DNA of 44,743 nucleotides from assembly GCA_019058295.1 (NCBI GenBank), contig JAHPZI010000004.1, forward strand, positions 1 through 44,743, in the 5' to 3' direction. A program made the translations under genes and the position numbers. Positions 1 through 7,389 of the stretch are shown here, one piece after another (the first letter of the stretch is position 1; each line of letters opens with the position of its first letter). A model generated the notes under the pieces. It worked only from the letters and a program-made list of their open reading frames with translations, was not told the origin of the DNA and did no database searches. This DNA is from Promethearchaeota archaeon (lineage in GTDB: Archaea > Asgardarchaeota > Lokiarchaeia > Sigyniarchaeales > SOKP01).

Positions 1-2
1 AT

Positions 3-41
3 GTAGAAATTAAATTAAAAGAATTTGGTTTAATAGAATAA
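3..41 (+). CDS. Possible C-terminal tail of a gene entering from the left edge
   Basis: One frame is open from the window edge and ends in TAA after about 12 codons, reading VEIKLKEFGLIE. The charged/hydrophobic alternation looks protein-like, but the stretch is too short to prove coding. If real, it is the 3' end of a plus-strand gene lying upstream of the tRNA-Trp gene. Function unknown. Confidence 0.22.
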   Translation, partial: VEIKLKEFGLIE

Positions 42-220
42 TCTAAAAATGCTATGTAAAAATCTATTTTCTTAATAATTTTAAATATCCTAATACAAAT
101 AAAATTTTGAATTTATGATTAATTAACCTCAAATATTATGCTTGATTAAATCAAAATATAATATCCCTATTTCATTGATATTAAACAGCCAAATTTAAGG
201 GGACTTGGCGAAGCTCGGTA

Positions 221-250
221 TTCTCCGTATCATTTCGCGACGAGGATCGA
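221..250 (+). other. Putative non-canonical D-loop intron of tRNA-Trp
   Basis: About 30 nt separate the GGTA of the D loop from the 3' D-stem strand CGC. They contain short self-complementary pieces (for example TTCG with CGAA, CGCG with CGCG) but I could not define a clean bulge-helix-bulge. The ends may shift by 1-2 nt. Confidence 0.5.
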
Positions 251-266
251 ACGCGGCAGGCTCCAG

Positions 267-295
267 ATCCCGTAGGCAAATCGCTGCGAGCAGAA
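267..295 (+). other. Canonical 37/38 intron of tRNA-Trp
   Basis: Twenty-nine nucleotides lie between position 37 (G after CCA) and position 38 (A). Removing them restores the anticodon stem, variable loop and T arm exactly. Position 37/38 is the standard archaeal intron site. It is much shorter than the C/D-guide-bearing tRNA-Trp introns of haloarchaea, and no box C/D pair is evident. Confidence 0.75.
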
Positions 296-411
296 ACTTG
301 TTGGTCGTGGGTTCAAATCCCACAGTTCCCATTTTTAATTCTCATTAAAGTTTTTAAACCTCATAATAATATAAGAATTAAGAAGATTAAAAATCATAAT
401 TTCATAAGTTT

Positions 412-993
412 ATGATTAAAAGTAATAAGAAAGACTTTAGAATTAGTACTCGTCTCACTAAATTTTTATTATTCCTGTTCATAATTTTTACAATACCTCC
501 CTTAATTTTTTTAATTTTCTCGATAATCTTTTATTTTACTCTCTATACAATAGTTGCATTCTTATTTCCAATTTTTATATGTTTTCTTATGTTATTTGGT
601 ATTGAAATCACTCATACAAAAGTCGATTTCTTAATAAACCATGAAGAAATAAAAGTTTTAATTCAAAATAATCTAGATTTTCGATTTTCATGGGAAGAAA
701 TCAAAGAAATTAAGGTCATAGAAGAACTCTATGAGCGTCGTACTAGATATACTCCCCTAAGAGTTCTAAGTGGATATAAATTAGTAATAGATTCAATGAA
801 AGAGAGTGTATCTATAAGACTCTGGTGTACTCCATTCTCTCCCAAACGAGAGTTAAAAATAATCAATGCTATAGAAAATTTTTCTTCAAAAAAAAACATA
901 AATCTATCTAGAATTAAACCATCAGAGAGAATAATAAGACTTACTGATAGATATAAAATTTGCTCTGAAATTGGATCAATTAAATCATATTAA
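412..993 (+). CDS. Small membrane protein with PH-like cytoplasmic domain
   Basis: This 193-residue protein has two hydrophobic segments near the N-terminus (about residues 18-40 and 43-63) forming a probable hairpin. A soluble domain follows, with alternating beta-type segments and one terminal helix (about 75-165). That layout, with a strand-rich core containing a WEEIKEI segment and a closing helix, resembles bacterial PH-like (bPH) membrane proteins. The assignment is by layout only; I see no catalytic motif. It stands alone 80 bp after tRNA-Trp, with no clear operon partner. A lipid- or protein-binding role at the membrane is possible but unproven. Confidence 0.6.
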   Translation: MIKSNKKDFRISTRLTKFLLFLFIIFTIPPLIFLIFSIIFYFTLYTIVAFLFPIFICFLMLFGIEITHTKVDFLINHEEIKVLIQNNLDFRFSWEEIKEIKVIEELYERRTRYTPLRVLSGYKLVIDSMKESVSIRLWCTPFSPKRELKIINAIENFSSKKNINLSRIKPSERIIRLTDRYKICSEIGSIKSY

Positions 994-1068
994 TTTCCAT
1001 TATTATTTTATTTTAACAAACATAAGGATCTTTAACAAGAAATCACCTTTTTAAAAGTAGGGAAAGTA

Positions 1069-1239
1069 ATGTATAAACTCAAGATTATTTCTTCTGATAA
1101 AAAGACAAAATTAGAAAATGAGGTAAATCGATTTTTAAAGAAGATAAAAGAGAAGTTATTTGATATTAAATTTACTCATACATATGTTCAGCAATTCGAT
1201 ATTCATATGTATAGAAGTTTTGTAATTTACGAGGAATAA
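1069..1239 (+). CDS. Cse60-like (DUF2758-type) microprotein
   Basis: A 56-residue reading frame starts at ATG after a purine-rich leader (AGGGAAAG). It begins MYKLKIISSDKKTKLENEVN and ends SFVIYEE. The order is a first strand, an amphipathic helix with ENEVNRFLKKIKEK, a strand with IKFTH, and a final hydrophobic strand ending in IYEE. This matches the small Cse60/DUF2758 fold (a strand, a long helix, two strands ending IIYK/E). Function of the family is poorly known. The gene sits in a stretch otherwise free of genes, upstream of an inverted repeat. It is short, so coding status rests on the family resemblance and the amphipathic pattern. Confidence 0.55.
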   Translation: MYKLKIISSDKKTKLENEVNRFLKKIKEKLFDIKFTHTYVQQFDIHMYRSFVIYEE

Positions 1240-1280
1240 AAGATACAATACAATTATCTTAGTTGCGAGTACGGCAGTGC

Positions 1281-1319
1281 ATATATCTTTATTATGCGCT
1301 CTTTACAATAAAGATATAT
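1281..1319. repeat. 13-bp perfect inverted repeat with 13-nt loop
   Basis: ATATATCTTTATT and its exact reverse complement AATAAAGATATAT flank a 13-nt loop containing GCGC. It lies between the Cse60-like gene and the STAS-like gene. It could be a hairpin in the transcript (terminator or 5' structure) or an operator. Loop and arms are equal in length. Confidence 0.7.
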
Positions 1320-1400
1320 TTAAATAAAAATCATTTTTAAACAATTTCAGTATAAAAAAAAAATTTATATGAATACCACACTAATATTTATGATATAAAA

Positions 1401-1406
1401 TAGGAG
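1401..1406 (+). promoter_or_regulatory. Shine-Dalgarno for the STAS-like gene
   Basis: TAGGAG lies about 10 bp before the ATG of the next gene. It is one of the clearer ribosome binding sites in the window and fixes that start. A TATA-like TATTTAAATA lies about 90 bp upstream of the ATG, just after the inverted repeat. Confidence 0.55.
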
Positions 1407-1416
1407 TTTTCTTTAA

Positions 1417-1803
1417 ATGTTTCGAATTGAGATAGTAGGAGAGAATTGCTTATACATAAAAACTCTAGGGACATTTCCTAAATCTGTAGCTAAGCGATTC
1501 GTGAAAGAATTTGAAGAAAAAACGAAAGGTTATAAAAAATTATGCGCAATCATAGATAATCTTGATGCTATTTTGTTAGACTTACGATCCTTTAATATCA
1601 TATTAGATTTATTAAAAAAGAACAATGAAAAACTAGGAAAAGCTGCGTATGTTATTTCTACTAGTAATCTTCCTTTAGATAAAGAATTCCAGATCTTATT
1701 AGAAAGAGCAGAATCTCCAGAACGAAAGATAGTGCACAATCTTGATGAGGCTAAGAAATGGGTTGGGATTGAAGATATTATCATCCCCCATCATAATAAA
1801 TAA
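1417..1803 (+). CDS. SpoIIAA/STAS-like small protein
   Basis: The protein is 128 residues. It starts with a beta hairpin ending in a LGTFPKSVAKRFVKEFEEK helix. A central strand reads KLCAIIDNLDAI, and after a longer helix another strand reads KAAYVIST. The C-terminal pattern KIVHNLDEAKKWVG closely matches the last strand and helix of the SpoIIAA-like/STAS superfamily, where a DLDEAxxWL motif is common. Proteins of this group bind lipids, nucleotides or partner proteins and are usually regulatory; the ligand here is unknown. The gene is monocistronic and converges with the methyltransferase gene. The start follows a clear TAGGAG site. Confidence 0.6.
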   Translation: MFRIEIVGENCLYIKTLGTFPKSVAKRFVKEFEEKTKGYKKLCAIIDNLDAILLDLRSFNIILDLLKKNNEKLGKAAYVISTSNLPLDKEFQILLERAESPERKIVHNLDEAKKWVGIEDIIIPHHNK

Positions 1804-1829
1804 TCTATTTACCCATTATTACTTCATTT

Positions 1830-2624
1830 TTAAATTAACCTTTTTTTGGTTAACTCAATTGCTTTAGGATTAGTATCAACACCAATCCACCTTCTTTTAA
1901 GCTTTTTTGCGACTGCTAATGTAGTACCCGATCCACAAAAAAAATCTGCAACAATATCTCCCTCATTTGAGGAAGCTAAAATTATGCGTTTAAGTAATTC
2001 TTCCGGCTTTTGAGTAGGATATCCTAAGTATTCTTTTGACTTTGTTCTTGTTTGGTAAGAATATATATCATTCCATACATCTCCCACTAAAGTTCCAGGT
2101 TTTTCGTCTAGATATTGTTTTCCCCCTCTCCTTTTTCTGTAAAGCCGATCATCTTCGTCCTTGTATCGGAACATTTTTTTTATGTACTCTTCCTTATAAG
2201 GTAAATATTGTTTATTAAACGTAAATTCCTCTGATTTGGTATAATAGAGGATCGTATCATGCTGACGTACCCATCCTTTCACCTGACTTTTAAATCCTGA
2301 GACACTACCTACATTCCAAATTATCTCTCTTTTAAAAAAATTTCTTCCAAATATGCTATCACATATCGGTTTTAAATCGAAAAGGGCATTCGCATCACAA
2401 TGGCAATAGAAACTACCATTTTTTTTTAACACACGATGCATTTCTCTTATTCTTACTTGCATAAACTCTAAATAATGGTTTAATGAATTCCATTGATCAG
2501 AAAATTCTTGATAATCCACCCCCGTATAGAATGGAGGATCTATATAAATTAAATCTATTATTTCTGAATCCAATTCTTTTAAAAAATCTAAGTTATCGAC
2601 CAAATGAACCGTATTGAGCTTCAT
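1830..2624 (-). CDS. Orphan DNA methyltransferase, beta-type amino-methylase
   Basis: This 264-residue protein carries the catalytic motif IV DPPF at residues 29-32 and the SAM-binding motif I DFFCGSGTT at about 227-235, followed by WIGVD. Motif IV precedes motif I, the order of beta-class N6-adenine/N4-cytosine methyltransferases (COG0863/COG2189). A target-recognition region lies between them (about 90-200), including a YPTQKP segment just before motif I, as is usual for this class. It transfers a methyl group from SAM to an exocyclic amino group in DNA. No restriction endonuclease gene adjoins it, so it is an orphan. Its start is 36 bp from the divergent neighbour. Target sequence and base are not predictable from sequence alone. 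Confidence 0.85.
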   Translation of the reverse strand: MKLNTVHLVDNLDFLKELDSEIIDLIYIDPPFYTGVDYQEFSDQWNSLNHYLEFMQVRIREMHRVLKKNGSFYCHCDANALFDLKPICDSIFGRNFFKREIIWNVGSVSGFKSQVKGWVRQHDTILYYTKSEEFTFNKQYLPYKEEYIKKMFRYKDEDDRLYRKRRGGKQYLDEKPGTLVGDVWNDIYSYQTRTKSKEYLGYPTQKPEELLKRIILASSNEGDIVADFFCGSGTTLAVAKKLKRRWIGVDTNPKAIELTKKRLI

Positions 2625-2660
2625 GTGAGAATTAAATAGGATCGAAACTTAATAAATATT

Positions 2661-3053
2661 GTGAATAATATGCGATTAAACGAAAAGTTTCTTGAAGATT
2701 TTAAGGAATATAATTTTTCTCTTATTAAAGAAGAAAAGATCTTCCTAGTTGGGTCAATAACTAAAGCAAAAGATTATTTTATCAAAATCGAATCAATATT
2801 ACAAATTATTTACAAAAAAATCGTATCAATATGCTCTGTAGATGGGCTTTTAAATAAAGAGATGTTCATTCCTAAAGAATGGGAGCATTTGCAACAAATT
2901 GCATTAAGAAAGCTAGCTGACCAAGACGCAATTCTGGTTTTAGATGTGGATGGCTATATAGGTGATCAATCTAAAGAAGAAATTGAGTACTTCGAAAGAG
3001 AATTAAGAAGACCGGTTTATTACTTATCAAAATTGAAAGAAAATAAAGATTAA
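2661..3053 (+). CDS. Nucleoside 2-deoxyribosyltransferase-like protein
   Basis: The protein has 130 residues and starts at GTG; an in-frame ATG three codons later is an alternative. The opening strand IFLVGSIT, the later AILVLDVDGYIGDQSKEEIEYFEREL and the final strand PVYYLS form the pattern of the nucleoside 2-deoxyribosyltransferase/DUF4406 fold: a D-G-YIG loop and then an E in the helix that packs on it. The family cleaves or transfers N-glycosidic bonds, or binds nucleotides. The acidic catalytic residue cannot be confirmed by eye. It lies 2 bp before the next membrane protein gene, so the two are co-transcribed. Confidence 0.6.
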   Translation: MNNMRLNEKFLEDFKEYNFSLIKEEKIFLVGSITKAKDYFIKIESILQIIYKKIVSICSVDGLLNKEMFIPKEWEHLQQIALRKLADQDAILVLDVDGYIGDQSKEEIEYFERELRRPVYYLSKLKENKD

Positions 3054-3055
3054 TC

Positions 3056-3760
3056 ATGAATTTAGAAAAATTGAAGGAAATTCCGAAGCAGCAACACTTA
3101 ATTTTAATCACTATACTAACCTCAATTCCTTTCTTTATACTTACAATCATGTTTATAATTAACGAATTCCGTTTAATCTCATCCACCGGGTATGGAATTC
3201 TAGACTTTGAACTTGCTTGGACCCCAGGGAGGGCTCAGCAAATTTTATTAGCATGGGGTCAGGTAGAAATACAAAATCAAATAATAATGCATTATATTGA
3301 TTATCTTTATATTCTATTTTATGGATTATTTGGAGCAGAGCTAATATTGATTGCATCTCGTAGGATAGACGGAAAAATACAAAAATTAGGATTATATCTT
3401 ACTTTTACAACCATGATAGCTGGTATATTTGATGCGCTTGAAAATATAAATCTAATTTTAATGTTGAATGACATAACTTTTATAAATTCTGGTTGTCCAT
3501 TTTTTGCTTCAAGTTGTGCTGTTATTAAGATTGGTTTCATCATATTAAGCTTATGCTTCTTTTATATTGCAATGTTATGTTCTATCCTTAAAAAACTAAC
3601 AATTAAGAATATATCTGGATTCTTCACATTAGAGATTGTTCCAATTATCATTTGTGGGCTTTTTGCTCTATGGAATCCTTTTTTAGCACTTTATTTTATC
3701 ACAATTTATTTAATTCTTCTATATTTTATAATAAACTTTAATTCTAAGGATAATAATTAA
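3056..3760 (+). CDS. Polytopic membrane protein, unknown function
   Basis: The 234-residue protein has about six hydrophobic segments (roughly residues 16-36, 82-102, 112-134, 153-178, 188-207 and 209-228). Between the first two lies a loop reading ILDFELAWTPGRAQQILLAW. That loop, a DFELA motif followed by an Arg-containing helix and a Trp, recalls bacterial families of uncharacterised membrane proteins, but I cannot name one. A GCPFFASSC loop holds two cysteines. The start is 2 bp after the preceding stop, so it forms an operon with the deoxyribosyltransferase-like gene. The pairing might mean a nucleotide-linked membrane activity, but this is speculation. Confidence 0.6.
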   Translation: MNLEKLKEIPKQQHLILITILTSIPFFILTIMFIINEFRLISSTGYGILDFELAWTPGRAQQILLAWGQVEIQNQIIMHYIDYLYILFYGLFGAELILIASRRIDGKIQKLGLYLTFTTMIAGIFDALENINLILMLNDITFINSGCPFFASSCAVIKIGFIILSLCFFYIAMLCSILKKLTIKNISGFFTLEIVPIIICGLFALWNPFLALYFITIYLILLYFIINFNSKDNN

Positions 3761-3797
3761 AACTATAACAAGCTAAATTCATACAAGGTTTTCTAAA

Positions 3798-4574
3798 ATT
3801 TTATTAAATTACTTTATTGGGACAGCAGGAAGTGGAAAATCCACACTTACAGGTGCATTAAAAGATTACATAATAAATCGAGATCCAGAGATCACTGCCA
3901 TTACTATAAATTTAGATCCAGGTGTTAAGATTTTACCCTATGCTCCGGATATAGATATAAGAGATTTTATTGTCCTCGGCGAGGTAATGGAAGAATACGG
4001 ATTAGGTCCTAATGGTGCGATGATATTGGCCTCAGATTTAATGGTTAATTATTTAGACGACTTAAAGGATGAGATCGACGAGTTTAATTCTGATTGGGTT
4101 TTAGTGGATACTGCTGGTCAGTTGGAACTTTTTGCATTCCGAGAGACGGGACCTTTAATAGCAAGTTCTTTAGGATTTGGTGATATACAAAGGTCTGTAT
4201 GTTTCCTTTTTGATTCGAACTTTGTTCTTAGACCAAACGGTTTTATATCAACATTGCTTTTAGCAGCCTCAGTTCAATTTCGGTTCAGAAAAATTTCTCA
4301 GATTAATATTCTTTCTAAAGTAGATTTATTAGATGAAGATCAGATAGACATGATCGTTAATTGGAGCCAAGATTTTCAAGCTCTAGAAGAATCTACTAGT
4401 GAGAGAGAAAAGGGATTAATCCGGGAGTTATCAATGGATTTATCTGAGGTGTTTATTCAAATGGGATCAACTGCAGAATTAATTCCGTGTACTATTAGAG
4501 AAGAAAATGGGCTTAATCTATTATTTGGAAGTTTGCAAAGAGTTTTTGATTCAGATAAATCAAGGTTTTATTGA
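3798..4574 (+). CDS. GPN-loop GTPase
   Basis: The product has the P-loop GTAGSGKST, then the NLDPGV switch region with IDIRDFI, the family-defining Gly-Pro-Asn in LGPNGAM, the DTAGQLELF G3 motif, and a SKVDLL G4 motif. GPN-loop GTPases are dimeric; eukaryotic members assist RNA polymerase assembly and archaeal ones are found as single copies. No ATG, GTG or TTG exists between the upstream in-frame stop and the P-loop. The first ATG would start after the P-loop and remove it. ATT at the given position gives a family-typical N-terminus and a 258-residue protein; ATT at 3777 is also possible. Start codon is therefore non-standard, or the true start was altered. Confidence 0.85.
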   Translation: MLLNYFIGTAGSGKSTLTGALKDYIINRDPEITAITINLDPGVKILPYAPDIDIRDFIVLGEVMEEYGLGPNGAMILASDLMVNYLDDLKDEIDEFNSDWVLVDTAGQLELFAFRETGPLIASSLGFGDIQRSVCFLFDSNFVLRPNGFISTLLLAASVQFRFRKISQINILSKVDLLDEDQIDMIVNWSQDFQALEESTSEREKGLIRELSMDLSEVFIQMGSTAELIPCTIREENGLNLLFGSLQRVFDSDKSRFY

Positions 4575-4662
4575 AAAAATTAATTTTTCTTAAGATTTAA
4601 GTAAATTAGAGTAATTTTATTATTTAGATTAAGATTGAAAAAAAAACATTACATAATTAATA

Positions 4663-5760
4663 ATGAAAATTATTGGTCCTGTCGCAGGAATAGGCTCTCG
4701 ATTACGCCCATTTACGTTGAGCAAGCCAAAAGCGTTTATTAGAGTAGCAGGAAAAACGGTTCTGGATCATATTCTTACAAAATTTAGCAATACTTTTGAG
4801 CCAGATACAGAATTGATTATTATTGTTGGATATAAAAAAAGACGAATAATTCAATATATAACCAATAATTATAGCGATAAATTTAAGCTTAATTTTATCG
4901 AGCAAATACCTCGAGGTTATGAGGATAATGTACCCTATTATTGGGGATTGGGTGAAGCAATTTATTTAGCTAATAAATGTTTTGAAAATAAAAAACTAAA
5001 TAGTCTTGAGGAGGATAAACGGGAGGGGGCGCTAATATTTTTAGGAGATATGATTCCAATTGATGAATATTCGTATGTAACGATGCGATATTATGAATCT
5101 GATGTGGATGGGATAATTACGGTGATGAAAGTCCCAAAAGAAAATGCCAGTTCTTATGGCGTTGTAGTTACAGATGAAAATAATATAATTACGAAATTAG
5201 TTGAAAAATCACCAACTTTTATCTCAGACTTAGCAATCGCAGGTATCTATGCTTTTTCAAATTCAGCTATTAAATCTCTTTTCAATCATTTAAAGAAATA
5301 TTTGGATCAAAGAACGGAAGAAACAAATGAAATTTATATGACTGAAAGCATGCAGGACTTAGTAGACGATGGATTTAAAATTGCTGCTTTAGAATTAAAA
5401 GGAGGAATGCTTGATTTTGGAAGACCTTCAGAAGTATTAAATGGCAATCGTTTTCTTTTAGAAAATCAATCTATTAAAAAGGAAGATTTTCAGACTTTAA
5501 ATATCTCTGTGGAAAGAAGTTTTATTAAGAATCCCAATTATATTGAGAAAAATACACGAATTATAAATTCTATTATTGGACCATATGTTTCAATAGGAAG
5601 AAATTGTATAATTAAAAATTCAATATTAGAAAACTGCGTTATCGAAAGGAATAATACACTTTCGAACATAATATCTAAAAATTCTATAATTGGAAGTAAT
5701 GTTACGGTTGAGAATATTAGTAAAGACAATTTAATAATTGGAGATAAAAGTGTATATTAA
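4663..5760 (+). CDS. Sugar-phosphate nucleotidyltransferase with left-handed beta-helix tail
   Basis: The 365-residue enzyme opens with a GIGSRLRPFTLSKPKA signature, the nucleotide-binding loop of RmlA/GlmU-type nucleotidyltransferases. LGDMIP is the metal-binding aspartate strand at about 130. The C-terminal 90 residues show hexapeptide repeats typical of a left-handed beta helix (for example NSIIGPYVSIGRNCIIKNS). It makes an NDP-sugar from NTP and a sugar-1-phosphate. The substrate is undetermined; glucose-1-phosphate or N-acetylglucosamine-1-phosphate are likely options. The gene has its own AT-rich leader without a clear ribosome binding site. Another, shorter nucleotidyltransferase occurs at 10 kb. 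Confidence 0.85.
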   Translation: MKIIGPVAGIGSRLRPFTLSKPKAFIRVAGKTVLDHILTKFSNTFEPDTELIIIVGYKKRRIIQYITNNYSDKFKLNFIEQIPRGYEDNVPYYWGLGEAIYLANKCFENKKLNSLEEDKREGALIFLGDMIPIDEYSYVTMRYYESDVDGIITVMKVPKENASSYGVVVTDENNIITKLVEKSPTFISDLAIAGIYAFSNSAIKSLFNHLKKYLDQRTEETNEIYMTESMQDLVDDGFKIAALELKGGMLDFGRPSEVLNGNRFLLENQSIKKEDFQTLNISVERSFIKNPNYIEKNTRIINSIIGPYVSIGRNCIIKNSILENCVIERNNTLSNIISKNSIIGSNVTVENISKDNLIIGDKSVY

Positions 5761-5925
5761 ATATTTTAATTATTTTCTTTGATCAGAATTATTAAAAAAT
5801 TGAAAAAAAGCATTTCATACTATTATTATTAATTGAGTAAAGTATTAATTTTAACAAAATAAAATTATTAGTTAATGAATAAAGTTTTTTTTAACTAGAA
5901 TATAAAATTATTACAGAGATTTTTC

Positions 5926-7362
5926 ATGCCTTTCAACATCGCCTTTGAGCTTGGGCATAAGCCTCGAGGTAAAATTGATGAAAACTATACCGAACTCCGA
6001 GATCATTTAAACGCTAACGATTTCGTATGCTATAATTACTTAGAAATTCCTATAACGCAGGAATCATTAAAGGCCTATGATATCTTAGTTTTTGTTTGTC
6101 CTGATTATGCAAAACTCTCAAATCAAGAAATAATTGAGATTGTAAATTGGGTAAAAGAAGATGGTGGAGGTTTATTATTACTCTCACATGCAGGAGGAGA
6201 TAGAGGCAGAAATAGTAATTTATCAGAATTAAGCGAATATTTTGGTATGTCTTTTGAAAATGATCAAGTTCTTGACGAAATCAATAACATTGGAATAGAA
6301 AATCTGCCTATAATAACTGCTAATAATTTTATTCCTCCACATCCTATTACAAACGGCATTAATGAAATATGTTATCGTGCGGGATGTTCTCTTATAGTTC
6401 ATGGGGGAGCCTTTTCTATAGTTTCTTCAAATGAGACCTCTGAACCCTTTTCTAGTCCGTTAGTATGTGTTTACGAACCAGAAAACGGTAGAGTTTGTGC
6501 AATGGGAAGTTATGAGATGTTTAGAGATAATACTGGAGGCGGGTTTCAAAATGATGAGCATGCAGAATTAGGATTAAATATATTTAATTGGCTTATAAGC
6601 GAATATAGGATGGAATTAACACAACATGGCACAGTTCAAGTTGCAGAGACTGCTCCAGTTGAGTCAGATTCTGATTCAACAGAACAATATACCTCACCAT
6701 ATAGTTCTGATGTTGATACGCAAAGTATTGACCATATTGAACGTATTGATTCATCTATAACATTTTCGTCAAGAGAAGAATTAACAGGTCTCTTAGAGAG
6801 ATATTTACACCAAATTAACACTATTAAAGATAATATTGAATCTCTCATTAAACATATAAATACGTTTGGTGATGCAATTTTTGAACAAGTGCCTGAAGAA
6901 AGTGAAGCGACAGAAATTAATCAGGACATTAGTGATGAGGATGTTACTCCTTTGTCTGCTTTACCACCTAAACCTCAGGATTTTGGGAAAAAAGGTGAGA
7001 AAGAAACAGCGGATTCCACCGAAGTTTTTATTGGACTTGAACCTGTTGAAACTTTGGAACGAGATACTGTTGAAAAAGTTTCAGATAATGCTCTAGCTGA
7101 AATTGCAAAATCAAAAGAATCTAAATCCAAATCTGAAGCTAAAAAACCACCTAAAGATGAAAAAGAAAAATTACAAGCAGAGCTGGAAAGTTTAGAATCA
7201 AAATTAAATTCTGTTCATAATTTAATAAATTTTATCGAGAAGAAGCATGAATCTGGAAAATTAGATGATAAATCTTACGAAAAACAAACGCGCAAATTAC
7301 AAAAGGATTTAGGAGACTCTGAAAAACGTATCGCAGAAATTAAAGATATTTTAGAAGGTTAA
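5926..7362 (+). CDS. GIFT-domain (IFT52/GldG-like) protein with C-terminal coiled coil
   Basis: Residues 1-215 form a class-I-amidotransferase-like alpha/beta domain: AYDILVFVCPDYAKLS, a VKEDGGGLLLLSHAGGD turn, HPITNGI, and a closing strand RVCAMGSYEMF before a FNWL helix. Order and spacing match the GIFT domain of eukaryotic IFT52 and bacterial GldG, down to the DGGGLLLL and GSYEMF (IFT52: GSCHMF) turns. There is no catalytic cysteine nucleophile, as in that family. An acidic Ser/Thr-rich linker (about 225-285) leads to a helical segment (285-320), another charged linker, and a coiled-coil hairpin (about 400-478). The protein is cytoplasmic, with no signal peptide. It probably binds partners or carbohydrate rather than acting as an enzyme. 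Confidence 0.65.
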   Translation: MPFNIAFELGHKPRGKIDENYTELRDHLNANDFVCYNYLEIPITQESLKAYDILVFVCPDYAKLSNQEIIEIVNWVKEDGGGLLLLSHAGGDRGRNSNLSELSEYFGMSFENDQVLDEINNIGIENLPIITANNFIPPHPITNGINEICYRAGCSLIVHGGAFSIVSSNETSEPFSSPLVCVYEPENGRVCAMGSYEMFRDNTGGGFQNDEHAELGLNIFNWLISEYRMELTQHGTVQVAETAPVESDSDSTEQYTSPYSSDVDTQSIDHIERIDSSITFSSREELTGLLERYLHQINTIKDNIESLIKHINTFGDAIFEQVPEESEATEINQDISDEDVTPLSALPPKPQDFGKKGEKETADSTEVFIGLEPVETLERDTVEKVSDNALAEIAKSKESKSKSEAKKPPKDEKEKLQAELESLESKLNSVHNLINFIEKKHESGKLDDKSYEKQTRKLQKDLGDSEKRIAEIKDILEG

Positions 7363-7370
7363 TAAAAGAA

Positions 7371-7384
7371 CTTTTTTTAAAAAG
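7371..7384. terminator. Bidirectional T/A-tract between convergent genes
   Basis: CTTTTTTTAAAAAG lies in the 27-bp gap between two converging genes. It offers a T-tract to each strand, as archaeal terminators require. Confidence 0.4.
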
Positions 7385-7389
7385 AAGGC

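Larger units (their letters stand above)
199..331 (+). tRNA. tRNA-Trp(CCA) with an anticodon-loop intron and a D-loop insertion
   Basis: The acceptor strands GGGGACT and AGTTCCC pair over 7 bp with one G-U, followed by discriminator A. The T arm is perfect (GTGGG, loop TTCAAAT, CCCAC). The anticodon stem GCAGG pairs with CTTGT (two G-U) only if 29 nt after CTCCAG are removed, giving a CCA anticodon and a standard 5-nt variable loop. The D stem GCG/CGC pairs only if about 30 nt in the D loop are also removed. Mature length is then about 74 nt. No 3' CCA is encoded. An AT-rich TATA-like stretch lies about 35-45 bp upstream. Intron boundaries in the D loop are inferred from pairing, not proven. 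Confidence 0.85.

Noticed and set aside
244..252. GGATCGAAC, which reads as a T-loop-like GTTCGATCC on the minus strand
   Set aside because: No T stem flanks it and no minus-strand tRNA can be built; it lies within the tRNA-Trp D-loop insertion.
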